Assembly: GCF_000145235.1 (NCBI RefSeq)
Contig: NC_014391.1
Span: 5,278,001 to 5,342,000, forward strand
From: Micromonospora aurantiaca ATCC 27029
GTDB taxonomy: Bacteria > Actinomycetota > Actinomycetes > Mycobacteriales > Micromonosporaceae
DNA length: 64,000 nucleotides
Reading direction: 5' to 3'
In this document: positions 38,999-48,570 of the stretch, piece by piece
How positions within the stretch are numbered: the first letter of the stretch is position 1
Layout of the letters: each line of letters starts with the position of its first letter
The notes under the pieces: model-generated
Database searches by the model: none
Told to the model about the DNA's origin: nothing
The model's input: only the letters and a program-made list of their open reading frames with translations
Position numbers and translations under genes: made by a program

Positions 38999-41743
38999 GT
39001 GGCTACGGAACGCAAGCGCCCGGTGATCACCGCTGGTCTGCCGAGCCAGCTTCCGGACATCGACCCTGAAGAGACCAGCGAATGGGTCGAGTCACTCGAC
39101 GGTGTCATCGACGAGCGCGGGACAAAGCGAGCCCGGTACGTCATGCTGCGCCTGCTGGAGCGGGCCCGCGAGCGGCAGGTCGGGGTGCCGTCACTGACCA
39201 CCACCGACTACATCAACACGATCCCGCCGGAGCGCGAACCGTGGTTCCCGGGTGACGAGCACGTCGAGCGGCGGCTGCGGGCGTACATCAGGTGGAACGC
39301 CGCGATGCTGGTGCACCGGGCGCAGCGCCCGGAGATCGGCGTCGGTGGGCACATCTCCACGTTCGCCAGCTCGGCGTCCCTCTACGAGGTGGGCTTCAAC
39401 CACTTCTTCCGGGGCAAGAACCACCCGGGCGGCGGTGACCAGATCTTCTACCAGGGTCACGCCTCCCCCGGCATGTACGCGCGGGCGTTCCTGGAGGGCC
39501 GGCTCAGCGAGAGCCAGCTCGACGGCTTCCGGCAGGAGCTGTCGCACCCCGGCGGCGGGCTCCCGTCGTACCCGCACCCGCGGCTGATGCCGGACTTCTG
39601 GGAGTTCCCCACCGTCTCCATGGGCCTCGGCCCGCTGAACGCGATCTACCAGGCGCGGTTCAACCGCTACCTGCACCACCGCGGCATCAAGGACACCTCC
39701 CAGCAGCACGTCTGGGCGTTCCTCGGCGACGGTGAGATGGACGAGGTCGAGTCGCTCGGCGCGATCGGCGTGGCCGCCCGCGAGGAGCTGGACAACCTCA
39801 CCTTCGTGATCAACTGCAACCTCCAGCGCCTGGACGGACCGGTCCGCGGCAACGGCAAGGTCATGCAGGAGCTGGAGGCGTTCTTCCGGGGCGCCGGCTG
39901 GAACGTCATCAAGGTGGTCTGGGGCCGCGAGTGGGATCCGCTGCTCGCCGCGGACACCGACGGCGCGCTGGTCAACCTGATGAACACCACGCCCGACGGT
40001 GACTACCAGACCTACAAGGCGGAGTCCGGTTCGTACGTGCGGGAGCACTTCTTCGGCCGCGACCCGCGGACCCGCAAGATGGTCGAGCACCTGTCCGACG
40101 ACGAGATCTGGAACCTCAAGCGGGGTGGCCACGACTACCGCAAGCTCTACGCGGCCTACAAGGCGGCGATGGAGCACACCGGCCAGCCGACGGTGATCCT
40201 CGCCAAGACGATCAAGGGCTGGACGCTCGGCTCGCACTTCGAGGGCCGCAACGCCACCCACCAGATGAAGAAGCTGACGCTGGAGGACCTGAAGCTCTTC
40301 CGCGACCGCCTCTACCTGGACATCCCGGACAAGCAGCTGGAGGAGAACCCGTACCTCCCGCCGTACTACACCCCGGGCGAGAAGTCCGACGAGATCGCGT
40401 ACCTGAAGGACCGGCGTCAGCAGCTCGGCGGCTACCTGCCCACGCGCAGCACCGCGCGCAAGACGCTGGCCATCCCGGGCACCGAGCGGTTCTCCGACGT
40501 CAAGCGCGGGTCGGGCAAGCAGAAGGTCGCCACCACGATGGCGTTCGTCCGCCTGCTCAAGGACATCATGAAGGACAAGGAGTTCGGCAAGCGCTGGGTG
40601 CCGATCATCCCGGACGAGGCCCGTACCTTCGGTATGGACTCGCTGTTCCCGACCCAGAAGATCTACTCGCCGCACGGCCAGCGCTACACCTCGGTGGACC
40701 GAGAGCTGTTCCTGTCCTACAAGGAGTCGACCACCGGCCAGATCCTGCACGAGGGGATCAACGAGGCCGGTTCGGTGGCCTCGTTCACGGCCGCGGGCAC
40801 GGCGTACGCCACCCACGGCGAGCCGATGATCCCGCTGTACATCTTCTACTCGATGTTCGGCTTCCAGCGCACGGGCGACGGGTTCTGGGCGGCGGCGGAC
40901 CAGATGGCGCGGGGCTTCGTGCTCGGCGCGACAGCCGGCCGGACCACGCTCAACGGTGAGGGCCTCCAGCACGAGGACGGCCACTCGCTGCTGCTCGCCG
41001 CCACCAACCCGGCGGTGGTCTCCTACGACGCGGCGTTCGCCTTCGAGCTGGCGCACATCGTGGAGAACGGCCTGCACCGGATGTACGGCGAGGCGCAGGA
41101 GAACATCTTCTACTACCTCACCATCTACAACGAGCCGATCTTCCAGCCGGCCGAGCCGGAGGGCGTGGACGTCGAGGGCATCCTCAAGGGCATCCACCGC
41201 TACTCCCCCGCGCCGCAGGTCGGTGACGACGCGCCGAAGGCGAACATCCTCGCGTCCGGCACCGGTATGCAGTGGGCGCTCAAGGCCCAGCAGCTGCTCG
41301 CCGAGGACTGGGGCGTGTCCGCCGACGTGTGGTCGGTGACGTCCTGGACCGAGCTGCGCCGCGACGCGGTGGAGTGCGAGGAGCACAACCTGCTCAACCC
41401 GGGCGAGGAGCCGCGCGTGCCGTACATCGCGCGGAAGCTGGCCGACGCCGACGGGCCGAAGGTCGCTGTGAGCGACTGGATGCGCGCGGTGCCGGACCTG
41501 ATCGCGCGCTGGGTGCCCGGGGACTACACCTCGCTCGGCACCGACGGCTTCGGCATGTCGGACACCCGGCACGCGCTGCGCCGCCACTTCCACGTGGACG
41601 CCGAGTCGGTGGCGGTCGCGACGCTGCGCCAGCTCGCGCTGCGCGGCGTGGTGCCGGCGCACGTGCCGGCCGACGCGGCCCGCAAGTACGCGCTGGACGA
41701 CGTCAACGCCGCCCCGGTCGGCGAGACCGGCGGCGACAGCTGA
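38999..41743 (+). CDS. aceE: pyruvate dehydrogenase E1 component, homodimeric
   Basis: 914 residues. Oxidatively decarboxylates pyruvate and transfers the acetyl group to the lipoyl E2. Thiamine-diphosphate motif WAFLGDGEMDEVES ... NLTFVINCNLQRLDGPVRGN (about 238-280), N-terminal GGHISTFASSASLYEVGFNHFF, and the C-terminal transketolase domains are all complete; length matches actinobacterial AceE (about 910-920). GTG start. E2/E3 genes are not in the window. It ends at a dispersed repeat and a GC hairpin. Feeds acetyl-CoA to the fab cluster 9 kb away. Confidence 0.96.
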   Translation: MATERKRPVITAGLPSQLPDIDPEETSEWVESLDGVIDERGTKRARYVMLRLLERARERQVGVPSLTTTDYINTIPPEREPWFPGDEHVERRLRAYIRWNAAMLVHRAQRPEIGVGGHISTFASSASLYEVGFNHFFRGKNHPGGGDQIFYQGHASPGMYARAFLEGRLSESQLDGFRQELSHPGGGLPSYPHPRLMPDFWEFPTVSMGLGPLNAIYQARFNRYLHHRGIKDTSQQHVWAFLGDGEMDEVESLGAIGVAAREELDNLTFVINCNLQRLDGPVRGNGKVMQELEAFFRGAGWNVIKVVWGREWDPLLAADTDGALVNLMNTTPDGDYQTYKAESGSYVREHFFGRDPRTRKMVEHLSDDEIWNLKRGGHDYRKLYAAYKAAMEHTGQPTVILAKTIKGWTLGSHFEGRNATHQMKKLTLEDLKLFRDRLYLDIPDKQLEENPYLPPYYTPGEKSDEIAYLKDRRQQLGGYLPTRSTARKTLAIPGTERFSDVKRGSGKQKVATTMAFVRLLKDIMKDKEFGKRWVPIIPDEARTFGMDSLFPTQKIYSPHGQRYTSVDRELFLSYKESTTGQILHEGINEAGSVASFTAAGTAYATHGEPMIPLYIFYSMFGFQRTGDGFWAAADQMARGFVLGATAGRTTLNGEGLQHEDGHSLLLAATNPAVVSYDAAFAFELAHIVENGLHRMYGEAQENIFYYLTIYNEPIFQPAEPEGVDVEGILKGIHRYSPAPQVGDDAPKANILASGTGMQWALKAQQLLAEDWGVSADVWSVTSWTELRRDAVECEEHNLLNPGEEPRVPYIARKLADADGPKVAVSDWMRAVPDLIARWVPGDYTSLGTDGFGMSDTRHALRRHFHVDAESVAVATLRQLALRGVVPAHVPADAARKYALDDVNAAPVGETGGDS

Positions 41744-41797
41744 AAGGAAGGGCCCCTTCTTAACGCCTCCGGTAGAGGAGGGGCCCCTTCTTAACAC
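41744..41797. repeat. composite GGAAGGGCCCCTT repeat, copy B
   Basis: Directly follows the aceE stop codon. Two units (GGAAGGGCCCCTTCTTAACG and GGAGGGGCCCCTTCTTAACA) joined by CCTCCGGTAGA, the same layout as copy A at 6291-6344. Confidence 0.85.
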
Positions 41798-41813
41798 CTC
41801 GGGCACAGACGAC

Positions 41814-41850
41814 GACGGCCCGGCGTCCCTGGCGGGAACGCCGGGCCGTC
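41814..41850. terminator. bidirectional hairpin between aceE and SRPBCC gene
   Basis: GACGGCCCGGCGT and ACGCCGGGCCGTC form a perfect 13-bp stem around an 11-base loop. Position between converging genes fits a shared terminator. Confidence 0.75.
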
Positions 41851-41881
41851 ACCATCGCGGGCGACGCCGGGACGGGCTCGG

Positions 41882-42328
41882 TCAGCCGACGGCGGCCAGG
41901 TCGGTCAGCCGGGCCAGCGAGTCCTCCAGGTCGGCGCCGACCCGGCGCAGGCCGAGCCGGAGCAGGGCCGCCTTGACGGGTCCGGCGGGCCACCGCACGA
42001 CGATCAGGCGTACGACGGTGCCGCCACCCTCCTCGTCCGGGGTCAGCTGGACGTAGATCTCGGTGCGCGCCTCGGCCCGGGCGCCGGCGCCCTTCGCGCG
42101 TTCGCGCCAGCCGATCAGGGTCGGCTCCTGGAAGGCGATCACCTCGGCCTCGTGCGCGGCGCCGCGTCCGGCCTGGACCAGCTGCCGCCGCCCGAATCCC
42201 TCCCCGGACAGGACCTCGGCCGCGCGGACTCCCGCCAGCCAGGCCGGCAGCTGCTCGGCGCGCTGCACGACGTCCCAGACCACATCCACCGGCGCCGCCA
42301 CGTGCGCGCTTCGTTCCACGAGGATCAT
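41882..42328 (-). CDS. SRPBCC family protein
   Basis: 148 residues with the START-like fold: N-terminal VERSAHVAAPVDVVWDVVQRAEQLPAW, typical of polyketide-cyclase/dehydrase-type SRPBCC proteins, then TLIGWRERAKG and a C-terminal long helix (LLRLGLRRVGADLEDSLARLTDL). Probably binds a hydrophobic ligand; function unknown. ATG start; divergent from the GH1 gene. Confidence 0.82.
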   Translation of the reverse strand: MILVERSAHVAAPVDVVWDVVQRAEQLPAWLAGVRAAEVLSGEGFGRRQLVQAGRGAAHEAEVIAFQEPTLIGWRERAKGAGARAEARTEIYVQLTPDEEGGGTVVRLIVVRWPAGPVKAALLRLGLRRVGADLEDSLARLTDLAAVG

Positions 42329-42515
42329 GAGTATCTTTCCCCCACTTAAATCACATCCGCGATATTTGGCACTCTATGTGTAAATCGGACTTAAGCGGAC
42401 GGGTTCGGAAAAGACACGCCGAACTCCCTTGCGTCACCCAGTCATCTCGGCCTATGGCGCGTCGGTCCGCAGAGCCCTAGAGTCGCGAGCACGCTTCACG
42501 TTCCTGGAGGGTGAC

Positions 42516-43844
42516 TTGACGACCGCGCCGATGCCCGAGTTCCCCGCCGGCTTCCGCTGGGGGGTCTCCACCTCCGCGTACCAGATCGAGGGTGCGACCA
42601 CAGTCGACGGGCGTGGTCCGTCCATCTGGGACACGTTCGCCCACGACCCGGGCCGGATCGCCGACGGCAGCACCGGCGACCAGGCGTGCGACCACTACCA
42701 CAGGTACGCCGAGGACACCGCGCTGCTGGCCGGGCTGGGGGTGTCCGCGTACCGGTTCTCGATCGCCTGGCCCCGGATCCAGCCGGCCGGCACCGGCCCG
42801 GCGAACGCCGCCGGGCTGGACTTCTACGACCGGCTGGTGGACGGACTGCTCGCCGCCGGTGTGGACCCGGTCGCCACGCTGTTCCACTGGGACCTGCCGC
42901 AGGCGCTGGAGGACGCCGGCGGCTGGCTCAACCGGGACACCGCCGCCCGCTTCGCCGAGTACGCCGACCTGACCGCGGCCCGCCTCGGCGACCGGGTGAA
43001 GCTCTGGATCACGCTCAACGAGCCGTTCATCCACATGAGCCTCGGCCACGGCATGGGCGAGCACGCGCCGGGCCGCACGCTGCTGTTCGACGCCTTCCCG
43101 GTGGCCCACCACCAGTTCCTCGGGCACGGCCTCGCGGTCGCCGCGCTGCGCGCCCGCAGCACGTCCCCGGTGGCGATCGCCAACAACTACTCCCCGGTGC
43201 GCCTGGCCGGCGACACCGACGCGGACCGGGCCGCCGCCGCGGCGTACGACGCGCTGCACAACCGCCTGTTCACCGATCCGCTGCTCGGACGCGGCTACCC
43301 GGACGCGCTCGGCCCCGACCCCGCAGTGGTACGCGACGGCGACCTGGACGTGATCGCCGCCCCGATCGACGTCCTCGGCGTCAACTACTACAACCCGACC
43401 GGCATCCGGGCACCGGAGGCGGGCTCGCCGCTGCCGTTCGAGATCGTGCCGCTGGACGGCTACCCGCGTACCGCGTTCGACTGGCCGGTGGCCCCGGACG
43501 GGCTGCGCGAGCTGCTGCTCCTCCTGCACGAGCGGTACGGCGACGCGCTGCCGCCGATCCAGGTCACCGAGAGCGGCTGCGCGTACGACGACGCGCCGGA
43601 CGCCGACGGCCGGGTGCACGACCCGGAGCGGATCGCGTACCTGGACGGGCACATCCGCGCGGTGCGCGAGGCGATGGCCGGGGGCGTGCCGGTGACCGGG
43701 TACTTCGTCTGGTCGCTGCTGGACAACTGGGAGTGGGCCGAGGGCTTCACCAAGCGGTTCGGCCTGGTGCATGTCGACTTCGACACCCAGCGGCGGACGC
43801 CGAAGTCGTCGTACACCTGGTTCCGGGATCTGGTCCGGCGGTGA
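42516..43844 (+). CDS. beta-glucosidase, glycoside hydrolase family 1
   Basis: 442 residues from a TTG with GGAGG 5-9 bases upstream; the ATG at 42531 (MPEFPAGFRWG) is an alternative. FRWGVSTSAYQIEGA is the GH1 N-terminal signature, the acid/base Glu is in TLNEP (about 169), the nucleophile in VTESGCAY (about 352; Ser replaces the usual Asn after Glu). No signal peptide: intracellular cleavage of imported beta-glucosides. Its stop overlaps the start of an MFS transporter, the likely importer. Confidence 0.92.
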   Translation: MTTAPMPEFPAGFRWGVSTSAYQIEGATTVDGRGPSIWDTFAHDPGRIADGSTGDQACDHYHRYAEDTALLAGLGVSAYRFSIAWPRIQPAGTGPANAAGLDFYDRLVDGLLAAGVDPVATLFHWDLPQALEDAGGWLNRDTAARFAEYADLTAARLGDRVKLWITLNEPFIHMSLGHGMGEHAPGRTLLFDAFPVAHHQFLGHGLAVAALRARSTSPVAIANNYSPVRLAGDTDADRAAAAAYDALHNRLFTDPLLGRGYPDALGPDPAVVRDGDLDVIAAPIDVLGVNYYNPTGIRAPEAGSPLPFEIVPLDGYPRTAFDWPVAPDGLRELLLLLHERYGDALPPIQVTESGCAYDDAPDADGRVHDPERIAYLDGHIRAVREAMAGGVPVTGYFVWSLLDNWEWAEGFTKRFGLVHVDFDTQRRTPKSSYTWFRDLVRR

Positions 43845-45118
43845 CCACTGTGAACCCGACGCCGGCCTCGCTGCCGGCGGCGCTCGCCGAGCCGACCGTC
43901 CCGGTACGGCGGAGCTGGATCGCGCTGATCTTCGCGGCCAACCTGGGCGTCTGGATGGCGTTCTTCACCCCGATCCAGGTGCTGCTGCCGCAGCAGGTGG
44001 AACGGATCGCCCCGGCCGACAAGGAGGCCATGCTGGCGGTGGTCACCGGCATCGGCGCGCTCGCCGCGGTGCTGGCGAACCCGCTCGCCGGGGCGCTGTC
44101 CGACCGCACCTCGCTGCGGCTGGCCAACCGGCACTTCGGCCGCCGCCACGTCTGGACCGCGCTCGGCGCGGTCATCGGCGCGCTCGCCCTGGTGCTGCTG
44201 GCCCGGCAGAACACCATCGCCGGGGTGGCGGTGGCCTGGGTCGCAGCGCAGGTCTGCTTCAACGCGATGCTGGCCAGCCTCACCGCCGCGATCCCGGACC
44301 GGGTGCCGGTGGCGCAGCGCGGCGGCGTGTCCGGCTGGGTAGGCATCCCGCAGGCGCTGGGTCTGGTGCTCGGCGCGGTGCTGGTCACCGCCGTGGTCAC
44401 CGGAAACGCCGCCGGGTACGCGGCGATCGCGCTCGCCGTGCTGCTGCTGTCGCTGCCGTTCGCGCTGCTGACCCAGGACGACCACCTGCCCCGGGAGCAC
44501 CGCTCACCGCTGCGGCTGCGCTCGCTGTTCGCCTCGATGTGGATCAGCCCGCGCCGCCACCCCGACTTCGCCTGGGCGTGGTTCACCCGGTTCCTGGTGC
44601 AGACCGGCAACGCGCTGGGCACGCTCTACCTGCTCTACTTCCTCACCGACGGGGTACGGGTGGCCGACCCCGAGGGCTCCCTGCTGGTGCTGATCCTGCT
44701 CTACACGCTGGGCATGATGCTCACCGCGGTGGTCGCCGGGCGCATGTCCGACCGCTCCGGCCGGCGCAAGGTCTTCGTGATCACCTCCGGGCTGATCATG
44801 GCGGTGGCGGCGGTGCTGCTGGCGGCGGCGCCCACCTGGCCGATGGCGATCGTCGCGGCGCTGCTGCTCGGCGCGGGCTACGGCGTCTACCTGTCGGTGG
44901 ACGCAGCCCTGATCACCCAGGTGCTGCCCGCCGCGACCGACCGGGCCAAGGACCTCGGCGTGATCAACATCGCCAACTCGGCGCCGCAGGTGCTCGGGCC
45001 GGCGCTGTCCGCGCCGATCGTCGTGCACCTCGGCGGCTACCCGACGCTGTACGCGGTCACCGCGGCGGTCACCCTGCTCGGCAGCGCCCTGGTCGTGAAG
45101 ATCAAGTCGGTGCCCTGA
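43841..45118 (+). CDS. MFS transporter coupled to the beta-glucosidase
   Basis: 425 residues, about 12 hydrophobic helices. GTG start overlaps the GH1 stop (GTGA), so the two are translated together. Motif A-like ALSDRTSLRLANRHFGRRHVW after TM2 and GRMSDRSGRRKVFV in the second half are clear. FTPIQVLLPQQVERIAPADKEAML is typical of a group found next to actinobacterial GH1 genes. Probable substrate is a beta-glucoside or cellodextrin-derived sugar; this is inferred from the neighbour. Confidence 0.88.
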   Translation: MTTVNPTPASLPAALAEPTVPVRRSWIALIFAANLGVWMAFFTPIQVLLPQQVERIAPADKEAMLAVVTGIGALAAVLANPLAGALSDRTSLRLANRHFGRRHVWTALGAVIGALALVLLARQNTIAGVAVAWVAAQVCFNAMLASLTAAIPDRVPVAQRGGVSGWVGIPQALGLVLGAVLVTAVVTGNAAGYAAIALAVLLLSLPFALLTQDDHLPREHRSPLRLRSLFASMWISPRRHPDFAWAWFTRFLVQTGNALGTLYLLYFLTDGVRVADPEGSLLVLILLYTLGMMLTAVVAGRMSDRSGRRKVFVITSGLIMAVAAVLLAAAPTWPMAIVAALLLGAGYGVYLSVDAALITQVLPAATDRAKDLGVINIANSAPQVLGPALSAPIVVHLGGYPTLYAVTAAVTLLGSALVVKIKSVP

Positions 45119-45167
45119 CCCGGCCCCCTGCCGGAAACCCCTCGCGGTCCGCCGTAGGCTGGGGGGC

Positions 45168-46577
45168 GTGACGGTACGTGTACGCTTCGCCCCTTCCCCG
45201 ACCGGTATGTTCCACGTCGGCGGCGCCCGTTCGGCGCTGCAGAACTGGATCTTCGCCAAGCAGCAGGGCGGGGTGTTCGTGCTGCGCATCGAGGACACCG
45301 ACGCGGCACGTAACCGGCCCGAGTGGACCGAGGGCATCCTGTCCGCGCTCGACTGGATCGGCATCGCCCGGGGCAGCTACGAGGGCCCGTACTTCCAGTC
45401 CTCGTACGCGGGCGAGCACCGGGCCGCCGCGCAGCGGCTGTACGAGGGCGGCCGGGCCTACTACTGCGACTGCACCCGCGAGGACGTGCAGGCGCGTACC
45501 GGCCCGCAGCAGCGCGGCTACGACGGCTTCTGCCGGGACCGCGGCCTGGAGCCGGGCGAGGGACGGGCACTGCGTTTCCGGACGCCCGACGAGGGCGAGA
45601 CAGTGGTGGTCGACCTGGTCCGCGGCGAGCCGACGTTCGAGAACAAGCTGATCGAGGACTTCGTCATCGCCCGTGGCGACGGCTCCCCGGTGTTCCTGCT
45701 GGCGAACGTGGTCGACGACATGAGCATGGGCATCACCCACGTGATCCGGGCCGAGGAGCACCTGCCGAACACCCCGAAGCAGCAGCTGCTGTGGGACGCG
45801 CTCGGCGTCAAGCCGCCGATCTGGGCGCACGTGCCGGTGGTGGTGAACGAGAAGCGGCAGAAGCTGTCCAAGCGGCGGGACAAGGTCGCGCTGGAGGCGT
45901 ACCGGGACGAGGGCTACCTCGCCGACGCGATGCGCAACTACCTGATGCTGCTGGGCTGGGCGCCGTCGGGCGACCGGGAGATCGTGCCCTGGTCGGTGAT
46001 CGAGGAGGAGTTCCGGCTGGACGAGGTGAACCCGTCCCCGGCGTTCTTCGACGAGAAGAAGCTGCGCGCGTTCAACGGCGACTACATCCGGGCGCTGCCG
46101 GTGGAGGACTTCGTCGAGGCGTGCCGGCCGTGGCTCACCGGTACCGAGACCATCGCCCCGCCGCCGTGGCAGCCCGACGAGTTCGACCCGGCCGCGTTCG
46201 CGGCGGTGGCCCCGCTGGCGCAGACCCGGATCGCGGTGCTCAGCGAGATCGTGCCGAACGTCGACTTCCTGTTCCTGGCCGACCCGCTGATCGACGAGGC
46301 GGCATGGGCCAAGGCGATGAAGGAGGGCGCCGCCGACCTGCTGGACGCGGCGATCGTGGCGTTCGAGGCGCTGGAGTCCTGGGACGCCGAGTCGCTGAAG
46401 GCCACGCTGGAGGCGGTCGGCGCGGAGCGCGGGCTGAAGCTCGGCAAGGCGCAGGCGCCGGTACGCGTCGCGGTCACCGGGCGCACCGTCGGCCTGCCGC
46501 TGTTCGAGTCGCTGGAGGTGCTCGGCCGCGACCGTACGCTGACCCGGCTGCGCGCCGCACGCGTACGCCTGGTCTGA
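45168..46577 (+). CDS. gltX: glutamyl-tRNA synthetase
   Basis: 469 residues, class I synthetase. HIGH-type motif in FAPSPTGMFHVGGARSAL (about 6-23) and the KMSKS equivalent KLSKRRDK (about 234); DNTDAAR-like VLRIEDTDAARNRPEW follows the first. Length matches bacterial GltX. In actinobacteria it may charge both tRNA-Glu and tRNA-Gln (with GatCAB). GTG start. Ends before a 40-base palindrome. Confidence 0.95.
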   Translation: MTVRVRFAPSPTGMFHVGGARSALQNWIFAKQQGGVFVLRIEDTDAARNRPEWTEGILSALDWIGIARGSYEGPYFQSSYAGEHRAAAQRLYEGGRAYYCDCTREDVQARTGPQQRGYDGFCRDRGLEPGEGRALRFRTPDEGETVVVDLVRGEPTFENKLIEDFVIARGDGSPVFLLANVVDDMSMGITHVIRAEEHLPNTPKQQLLWDALGVKPPIWAHVPVVVNEKRQKLSKRRDKVALEAYRDEGYLADAMRNYLMLLGWAPSGDREIVPWSVIEEEFRLDEVNPSPAFFDEKKLRAFNGDYIRALPVEDFVEACRPWLTGTETIAPPPWQPDEFDPAAFAAVAPLAQTRIAVLSEIVPNVDFLFLADPLIDEAAWAKAMKEGAADLLDAAIVAFEALESWDAESLKATLEAVGAERGLKLGKAQAPVRVAVTGRTVGLPLFESLEVLGRDRTLTRLRAARVRLV

Positions 46578-46645
46578 GCCGCGGCACGGCGCCCGTTCCC
46601 GACGCTCGGGCGTGTCGTGGCCAGAAAGCGGTTCCTCTATTGGCC

Positions 46646-46685
46646 GATATGCCTCTGAGTCATAATTATGACTCAGAGGCATATC
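46646..46685. repeat. 40-base perfect palindrome after gltX
   Basis: GATATGCCTCTGAGTCAT-AATT-ATGACTCAGAGGCATATC with no mismatch and no loop. It uses the same word as the palindrome at 27309-27356 (TATGCCTCTCAGTCATAT there) but in the opposite orientation relative to the centre. It lies 69 bases after the gltX stop, between converging genes. Confidence 0.88.
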
Positions 46686-46746
46686 TGTTTTCGGCGATCA
46701 TTGCGCCAGCAGTGTCACGCAGAGTGGTCCCGCGCACTGGCCACGA

Positions 46747-47349
46747 TCACCGGCGGGTGGCCCGGCGGCGCAGCAGCAGCCCGCTGCCCAGCGCCGCGAG
46801 CACCACCACCGTGCCGGCCGCCCACAGCCAGCCCGTACCCCCGTCATCGTCCGCCCCGGCGGCGGCCGGGGTGGGGCTCGGCACCGCGCTGGTGGGCAGA
46901 GCGGCGGAAGTGGCGGGGGCGGCGCTGGTGGGCGGCACCGTCGCCGACGGCGACTCGGCCGGGGTGCCGGTGGTCAGGGTGAACCGGACCTCCCCCTTGA
47001 TCGGGTGGCCGTCGTCGGAGGCCAGCCGGTAGGTCACGATGTAGAGGCCAGCCGCGCCCGGCCGGAACGGCACGATCACGCGCTTGCCGGAGAACGTCGG
47101 CGCGCCGCCGGTAGCGGCCACGTTGTCCGGGCCGGTGACTGTTACCTCGGTCGTCGCCTCCTTCGGCGTGGCGAGGAACCGCAGCTCGATCCGCTCCGGC
47201 GCGGCGGCCAGCCGGGCCCCGTCGCGCGGATCACTGCCGGTCAGCGAGTTGTGCGCGGCGGCGGGCGCGGCCGGCAGCAGCGCGAACGCCGCGACCACCC
47301 CGAGCACCACCGCCCAGGTACGCGCCACACGGGCGACCCTGCCCCCCAT
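46747..47349 (-). CDS. CopC-domain secreted protein with C-terminal membrane anchor
   Basis: 200 residues. Signal peptide (about 1-32) ending APAAAHNSL, so the mature protein would start with the His that binds Cu(II) in CopC proteins. The CopC beta-barrel spans about 33-128 (TGSDPRDGARL, RLASDDGHPIKGEVRFTL). A Ser/Thr/Pro/Ala-rich linker and one transmembrane helix (about 172-192) with a basic tail anchor it outside the cell. Role in copper handling is inferred from the fold; no CopD partner is adjacent. Confidence 0.88.
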   Translation of the reverse strand: MGGRVARVARTWAVVLGVVAAFALLPAAPAAAHNSLTGSDPRDGARLAAAPERIELRFLATPKEATTEVTVTGPDNVAATGGAPTFSGKRVIVPFRPGAAGLYIVTYRLASDDGHPIKGEVRFTLTTGTPAESPSATVPPTSAAPATSAALPTSAVPSPTPAAAGADDDGGTGWLWAAGTVVVLAALGSGLLLRRRATRR

Positions 47350-47541
47350 GGTTCCCTCCGTCCGGGTAGGATCCGGCCGATGATCATCGACCGCTCATTG
47401 GTCGGTCTCAGCTCGCAGATAGTTCCAAATACTCTTCCACCAGCTGCAACCGAGCGCCGTTCTGCGGAGTCTTTGTGGTGGACACCGGTCCAGTGTGACC
47501 TGCAGCGGAAGCCAGCCATCGAACGGGGCGAGGAGGCGGCG

Positions 47542-48204
47542 ATGATCCGAAGGGTGAAACGGCTGCTGGTCGCCGTGACCGGGAGCGTGGCGGCCCTGGC
47601 GTGCACGCTGGCCCTGACCGGCACCGCGGCGGCCCAGGCGGCGCCCAAGCCGAAGCCGGCCCCGACCGGTGTCGACATCAGCGGCGAGCGGCTCGACGCG
47701 CCGCTGAAACTACGCGCCGACACCAGCCCGAACGAGGTCAACCTCGTGATCGACCAGGTCAAGTGGCTGGGCACGACCGGCCAGCTGCGCGGCCCGGCCG
47801 CGAAGGATCTCGGTCCGAAGTACACGGTGGTGGTGCTCGCCGCCGCCGGCCCGCAGCGCACCTACGACCTGTTCCCGCTGGCCAAGGGCGGTCCCCGGAT
47901 CTACCGGCCGGGCAAGCAGCCGGACCTGAGCAGCACCCGGGCCGGCTGGTTCTTCGGGCGGCTCAACATGCCCGAGACGCTGCGCTCGGTCGGCGTGCCG
48001 ATGCCGGCGCAGTTCGACACGCTCGCCGGAGGCGTCGGCGGCGGCGAGCGGGTGCTTCCGGAGGAGGCACTCGACCCGGTGCAGAACATCGACACCGCGC
48101 TCGGCGAGCTCCAGCGGCTGCTGCTGCTCAACGTGGGCATCGTGCTCGTCATCACCGCCGGGCTGGCCGGCATCGCGCTGCTGGTCCGCCGCCGCACCCG
48201 CTGA
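47542..48204 (+). CDS. membrane-anchored secreted protein of unknown function
   Basis: 220 residues from an ATG with GAGGAGG 6 bases upstream. Signal peptide (KRLLVAVTGSVAALACTLAL...AQAA, about 5-34), an extracellular domain of about 150 residues (GVDISGERLDAPLKLRADTS...), and one C-terminal helix (LLLLNVGIVLVITAGLAGIAL) before a basic RRRTR stop-transfer tail. No family recognised; conserved-looking in codon use. Divergent from the copC-like gene (192-base gap). Confidence 0.7.
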   Translation: MIRRVKRLLVAVTGSVAALACTLALTGTAAAQAAPKPKPAPTGVDISGERLDAPLKLRADTSPNEVNLVIDQVKWLGTTGQLRGPAAKDLGPKYTVVVLAAAGPQRTYDLFPLAKGGPRIYRPGKQPDLSSTRAGWFFGRLNMPETLRSVGVPMPAQFDTLAGGVGGGERVLPEEALDPVQNIDTALGELQRLLLLNVGIVLVITAGLAGIALLVRRRTR

Positions 48205-48240
48205 GCCCGGCCGCACCCGGTCAGCCCGGCAGGCGGCGCG

Positions 48241-48570
48241 TCAGCACCAGCGGCGCGGCGGGCGCTCCCGGCGTGTGGTGCGGCTGCGCGGGCGTACCGC
48301 GCCGTGACGGTGGGCTCCCGCCCAGCCCGACAGGTCGCTGCGGCAGCTCCGGTCGGCCGGCTCGTCGTCGGCCAGGTGCGCCGGCTCCGCCGCCCGCTGC
48401 CGGGGCACGCCCGGCTCGTCCTCGGCACGCTCCGGCACCCGGCCGGCCGACTGCTCCCCCTGGTGGTTCAGGCACGGCCGACGCGGGTGCGTGGCAGTCG
48501 CCGGCTGGTCGTGACCCCGCCGGCAGGCCTCACCCTGGGCGCAACCGTGCTCGGCCTCCCCCTGCGCCAT
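48241..48570 (-). CDS. possible small Cys/His-rich protein
   Basis: 109 residues (MAQGEAEHGCAQGEACRRGHDQPA...). C-x5-C near the start and RPCLNH further on suggest a zinc site. GAGGGGGG lies about 9 bases before the ATG. The second half is Arg/Pro-rich and less protein-like, so the frame may be disrupted or shorter than shown. No family. It is the only coding candidate in the gap 48205-48750. Confidence 0.35.
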   Translation of the reverse strand: MAQGEAEHGCAQGEACRRGHDQPATATHPRRPCLNHQGEQSAGRVPERAEDEPGVPRQRAAEPAHLADDEPADRSCRSDLSGWAGAHRHGAVRPRSRTTRRERPPRRWC

